Shown here one piece after another: positions 5,696-8,296 of a stretch of 8,296 bases of DNA. Location of the stretch: positions 1 to 8,296 of the forward strand of contig JBKPMF010000100.1 in NCBI GenBank assembly GCA_046732015.1, read 5' to 3'. This DNA comes from JAOUEA01 sp046732015. GTDB lineage: Bacteria > Actinomycetota > UBA4738 > HRBIN12. The notes beneath the pieces were generated by a model. That model saw only the letters and a list, made by a program, of their open reading frames with translations. It was not told the origin of the DNA and made no database searches. Numbering within the stretch: position 1 is the stretch's first letter; every line of letters begins with the position of its first letter. The translations under genes were made by a program, and so were the position numbers.

Positions 5696-6172
5696 CTAGT
5701 CGTCCGCCCGGTAGTCCCCGCTCTTGCCGCCCGACTTGGCCAGCAAGCGCAGCCCGTCGATCCGGGCCGCGCGGTCGAACGCCTTGGCGGTGTCGTAGAG
5801 CGACAGCGCCGCCACGGCAGCCGCGGTCAACGCCTCCATCTCCACGCCGGTACGGTCCATCGCTCGCACGGTCGCCGTCACGTGCAGCGAGCCCCCGTCG
5901 GCGTCTGCCTCGATCGCGATGTCGGCTCCGGTCACGCGGATCGGGTGGCAGTGCGGCAACAGCCGCGGCGTCTCCTTCACCCCGATCACCCCGGCGATCT
6001 TCGCGGTCGCGACCGGGTCACCCTTCTTCGTGCCCGCCAGCAGGTGTCGCACCGCCTCCGGTTCCATCGACACGAAGCACTCCGCGATCGCCTCGCGCGC
6101 GGTCTCGTCCTTCTCGCCCACCTCGACCATCCGCGTGACGCCGTCCGCGCCCGCTTGCGAAGGCCCGGCCAT
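5696..6172 (-). CDS. moaC: Cyclic pyranopterin monophosphate synthase MoaC
   Basis: MoaC acts with the radical-SAM enzyme MoaA in the first step of molybdenum cofactor synthesis, turning 3',8-cyclo-GTP into cyclic pyranopterin monophosphate in the cytoplasm. The 158-aa product has the family length and all its blocks: KKGDPVATAKIAG (49-61), LLPHCHPI (71-78), TGVEMEALTA (108-117), YDTAKAFD (126-133) and LLAKSGGKSG (143-152), which carries the conserved catalytic-site Lys. The ATG at 6172 was chosen over a longer in-frame extension because similarity begins there, it lies 5 nt after the glp stop, and GGAGG (6183-6187) precedes it by 10 nt inside the end of glp. Translational coupling with glp is likely. 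No other moa gene is present in the window. Confidence 0.95.
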   Translation of the reverse strand: MAGPSQAGADGVTRMVEVGEKDETAREAIAECFVSMEPEAVRHLLAGTKKGDPVATAKIAGVIGVKETPRLLPHCHPIRVTGADIAIEADADGGSLHVTATVRAMDRTGVEMEALTAAAVAALSLYDTAKAFDRAARIDGLRLLAKSGGKSGDYRADD

Positions 6173-6177
6173 CGCTC

Positions 6178-7443
6178 TCAGTCCTCCGCAGCGCGGAACA
6201 GCATGACGCGCACCTGCGACCCCTCCGGCGCCAGCTCGACCCCCGGAGGGATCATCGCCAGCCCGTTCGCCCGCGACACCGTCGAGATCAGATTCGAACC
6301 GCGAGCGCCGGTGGGCGTAGCCTTCCACCCTTCGGGCCCTCGGGCCACGACCACCCGTGCGTACTGCATCTTCCCCTTGGGCCCGGCCACGTCCTGGGTG
6401 AGGCGAGCCGTGATCTCGGGTCTCGACACCTGCGAGCGACCCATCATCTTCAGCAGCGCCGGTCGCACGAACAGCTCGAAGCTCACGAACACGCTCACCG
6501 GGTTCCCCGGAAGTCCGAAGTAGGGCTTGCCCTCGATATGACCGAACCCCTGCGGCATCCCCGGCTGCATCGCCACCTTGTAGAAGCTCACGTCCCCTCG
6601 CTGGAAGAACGCGGCCTTCACGACGTCGCGCTCCCCCACCGAGACCCCGCCCGAGGACACGAACGCGTCGGCCTGGATCAGGTAGTCGAGCACGGTCTCC
6701 TTCAGGGAGTCGACGTCATCGCGGATGATGCCCGCCAAGACCGGCATGGCCCCCGCCTCGCGCAGTGCTCCGAACAACGTGTACGCGTTCGAGTCACGGA
6801 CCTGGCCGAAGTCGGGAGATTCGGTCGGCGCGATCAGCTCATCCCCCGTCGAGAGCACCACGACCCGTGGCCTCGGGTGGACGAGCGGCGTCCCGTGGCC
6901 CGCGTTCGCCAGCAGCCCCAACTCTGGAGGCCCGAGCCGCTTGCCTCCTTCGACGAGCACGCTGCCCTCCTTCACGTCCTCTCCGGCGGGACGGACGTGA
7001 CGGCCTTCGCTCGCGGCCTCGAAGAGCTGGACGGTCTCGTTGTGCACCCGGCTGTTCTCGACGGGCACGACGCAATCGGCCCCGGCGGGGATCGGCGCGC
7101 CGGTGGCGATCTGGACCGCCTCGCCACCACCCACCGTCGCGTCCGGTCGATGTCCGATCATGGCGCGACCCACGATCTTCAGCTCGGCGGGGTGCTCGGG
7201 CGAGGCGTCGGCGACGTCGGCGGCTCGCACCGCGAACCCGTCCATGCCGCTGGAGGCGAACTCCGGCAACGAGATCGTGGCCACCATGTCCTCGGCGGCG
7301 ACGCATCCGTAGGCGTCGGTCAGCGGCAGCGCCAACGGGGACAACGGTGAGATCGCCGACAGCACGCGTTCGCGTGCATCCTCGACCGAGATCAAGCCTT
7401 CAGCGGAGTCATGATCGTGCACGCGGGGGGGCGAGTCGGACAT
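6178..7443 (-). CDS. glp: Gephyrin-like molybdotransferase Glp (MoeA homologue)
   Basis: A complete 421-aa MoeA/gephyrin-E-domain protein. Blocks in order: FASSGMDGFAVRA (62-74), ATGAPIPAGAD (113-123), RPAGEDVKEG (151-160), STGDEL (198-203), SSGGVSVGERD (263-273), AMQPGMPQGFG (291-301) and GLPGNPVSVFVSFE (310-323), then the C-terminal domain IV. MoeA inserts molybdate into adenylated molybdopterin. The acidic residues of MDG, GED, GDE and GERD are kept, so catalysis looks possible. AMQPGMPQGFG and synteny with galU, moaC and glpR point to the actinobacterial Glp branch, which in C. glutamicum binds FtsZ and the membrane receptor GlpR at the septum. It lies 33 nt after galU, likely in one operon. 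A GC hairpin and no clear ribosome binding site precede the ATG. The separation from a plain housekeeping MoeA is by context, so that part is less certain than the family. Confidence 0.88.
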   Translation of the reverse strand: MSDSPPRVHDHDSAEGLISVEDARERVLSAISPLSPLALPLTDAYGCVAAEDMVATISLPEFASSGMDGFAVRAADVADASPEHPAELKIVGRAMIGHRPDATVGGGEAVQIATGAPIPAGADCVVPVENSRVHNETVQLFEAASEGRHVRPAGEDVKEGSVLVEGGKRLGPPELGLLANAGHGTPLVHPRPRVVVLSTGDELIAPTESPDFGQVRDSNAYTLFGALREAGAMPVLAGIIRDDVDSLKETVLDYLIQADAFVSSGGVSVGERDVVKAAFFQRGDVSFYKVAMQPGMPQGFGHIEGKPYFGLPGNPVSVFVSFELFVRPALLKMMGRSQVSRPEITARLTQDVAGPKGKMQYARVVVARGPEGWKATPTGARGSNLISTVSRANGLAMIPPGVELAPEGSQVRVMLFRAAED

Positions 7444-7460
7444 GGCGGCAGTCTACCGCC
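7444..7460 (-). promoter_or_regulatory. Hairpin directly before the glp start codon
   Basis: On the - strand GGCGGTA-GAC-TGCCGCC forms a 7-bp stem (one G-U) with a 3-nt loop that ends at the base before the glp ATG. It takes the place of a ribosome binding site in the 33-nt galU-glp gap. It might make glp translation depend on ribosomes finishing galU; that is inference. Confidence 0.35.
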
Positions 7461-7476
7461 GCCCGTCGAACGCCCC

Positions 7477-8296
7477 TCAGACGAGCTTCTTGCGCTGCAC
7501 GAAGTCGGCGAGCCAGCTGCTGAACTCCGGGCCGAGGTCGTCGCGTTCGATCGCGAACTCCACGGTCGCCTTGAGGTAGTCCAGCTTGTTGCCCACGTCG
7601 AAGCGGCCGTGGTCGAAGACGTAGGCGTAGACGGCCTGGTCCTGAGCCAGCAGGTTGATCGCGTCGGTGAGCTGGATCTCGTCGCCCTTGCCCGGCTTCG
7701 TCTCGCGGATCGCGTTGAAGATCTCCGGAGTGAAGACGTATCGGCCGATGGCGGCCAGGTTCGAGGGCGCGTCCTCTGGCGAGGGCTTCTCGACGATCGA
7801 ACGCACGCGCGCCAGGTTGTCGTCCACGGGCTCAGGCGTGATGCAGCCGTACATCGAGATGTCGTCCTTGGGAACCTCTTGCGCGGCGATGACGCTGCGG
7901 CCGTACTTCTCCACGACCCGCAGCATCTCGGGCAACAGCGGCACCGACGGGTGGATCAGGTCATCGCCCAGCAGCACCGCGAAGGGCTCGTCGCCCACGT
8001 GTGGTTCGGCGACGGCGACCGCGTGTCCCAAGCCCGCGGCTTCGCCCTGACGGATGTAGTGGATCTGGGCCATCTCCGAGAGTTCGCGGATCTGCTTCAA
8101 CTCGTCGAACTTGCCACGAGCCTCGAGCAACGCGTCCAGCTCGGGCGACCGATCGAAGTGATCCTCGATCGCCTCCTTGCCGCGAGCCGTGATGATCAAG
8201 ATGTCGGTGAGCCCGGAGCGGACCGCCTCTTGGACGACGAGCTGGATCGACGGCGTGTCGATCAGCGGCAGCATCTCCTTGGGCACGGCCTTGGTG
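7477..8296 (-). CDS. galU: UTP-glucose-1-phosphate uridylyltransferase GalU (N-terminus outside the window)
   Basis: GalU joins UTP and glucose-1-phosphate to UDP-glucose and pyrophosphate, the precursor of envelope glycans, glycolipids and trehalose. The frame runs off the right edge; visible residues begin TKAVPKEMLPL, the tail of the nucleotide-binding GxGTRFLPATKAxPKEMLP motif, so the Gly-rich loop lies outside. The codon at 8284-8286 is an internal Val, not a start. Counting from that Val, QGEAAGLGHAV (80-90) contacts the nucleotide, LLGDDLI (105-111) carries the metal-binding Asp, VEKP (165-168) holds the conserved catalytic-site Lys, and GDEIQLTDAI (201-210) and GRFDVGNKLDYLKA (227-240) complete the family. 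Only about 25-30 N-terminal residues seem missing. It is the first visible gene of the - strand cluster with glp and moaC. Confidence 0.96.
   Translation of the reverse strand, partial: TKAVPKEMLPLIDTPSIQLVVQEAVRSGLTDILIITARGKEAIEDHFDRSPELDALLEARGKFDELKQIRELSEMAQIHYIRQGEAAGLGHAVAVAEPHVGDEPFAVLLGDDLIHPSVPLLPEMLRVVEKYGRSVIAAQEVPKDDISMYGCITPEPVDDNLARVRSIVEKPSPEDAPSNLAAIGRYVFTPEIFNAIRETKPGKGDEIQLTDAINLLAQDQAVYAYVFDHGRFDVGNKLDYLKATVEFAIERDDLGPEFSSWLADFVQRKKLV

Noticed and set aside
5248..6138. 296-aa + strand open frame across the glpR-moaC gap
   Set aside because: Extremely Arg/Ser/Pro-rich, overlaps most of moaC in antisense, and has no recognisable motif.
6173..6328. N-terminal extension of moaC into glp (210-aa version)
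   Set aside because: The extra residues are the out-of-frame end of glp; MoaC similarity begins at the ATG at 6172, just after the glp stop.
6538..7350. 270-aa + strand open frame
   Set aside because: Antisense shadow of glp with low-complexity His/Arg/Gly composition; the glp motifs on the - strand are complete.

Overview
The window reads as chromosomal DNA of a high-GC actinobacterium (Actinomycetota), probably not one of the well-studied genera. Three things point there: the G+C-rich composition, a Suc/Fer-like thioredoxin-fold ferredoxin of actinobacterial type, and above all a galU - glp (moeA-like) - moaC - glpR/sepX cluster. That neighbourhood is characteristic of Actinobacteria, where the gephyrin-like protein Glp and its membrane partner GlpR (SepX in Streptomyces) serve cell division.

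Left part (1-2544). A 5'-truncated JmjC/cupin protein of ROX type is followed after 14 nt by a Suc/Fer-like iron-sulfur protein, both on the + strand and probably co-transcribed. A GC-rich hairpin separates them from a convergent metallo-beta-lactamase-fold hydrolase on the - strand. That hydrolase has a promoter placed so that its mRNA would be leaderless.

Middle (2545-4591). A YtcJ-type amidohydrolase on the - strand lies between a tRNA-Ala(CGC) gene and a 17-bp exact direct copy of that tRNA's 3' end. The gene also looks lower in G+C than its neighbours. This is the geometry left when DNA integrates at the 3' end of a tRNA gene, so the amidohydrolase is probably a small acquired cassette or the remnant of a larger island.

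Right part (4592-8296). All genes are on the - strand: galU (entering from the right edge, N-terminus missing), glp/moeA, moaC, then a 457-bp stretch without a convincing gene, then the membrane protein glpR/sepX and an intrinsic terminator just before the tRNA. GalU makes UDP-glucose for envelope polymers, MoaC makes a molybdenum cofactor precursor, and Glp is a MoeA/gephyrin homologue that in corynebacteria links FtsZ to GlpR and the polar scaffold Wag31/DivIVA. The locus therefore joins envelope precursor supply, cofactor synthesis and septum organisation. The gap before glpR, where other actinobacteria often have rimJ, holds a promoter, an 18-bp perfect palindrome touching its -35 box, two direct repeats 30 bp apart resembling NrdR boxes, and a long imperfect hairpin of about 87 nt. 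It is the least explained part of the window.
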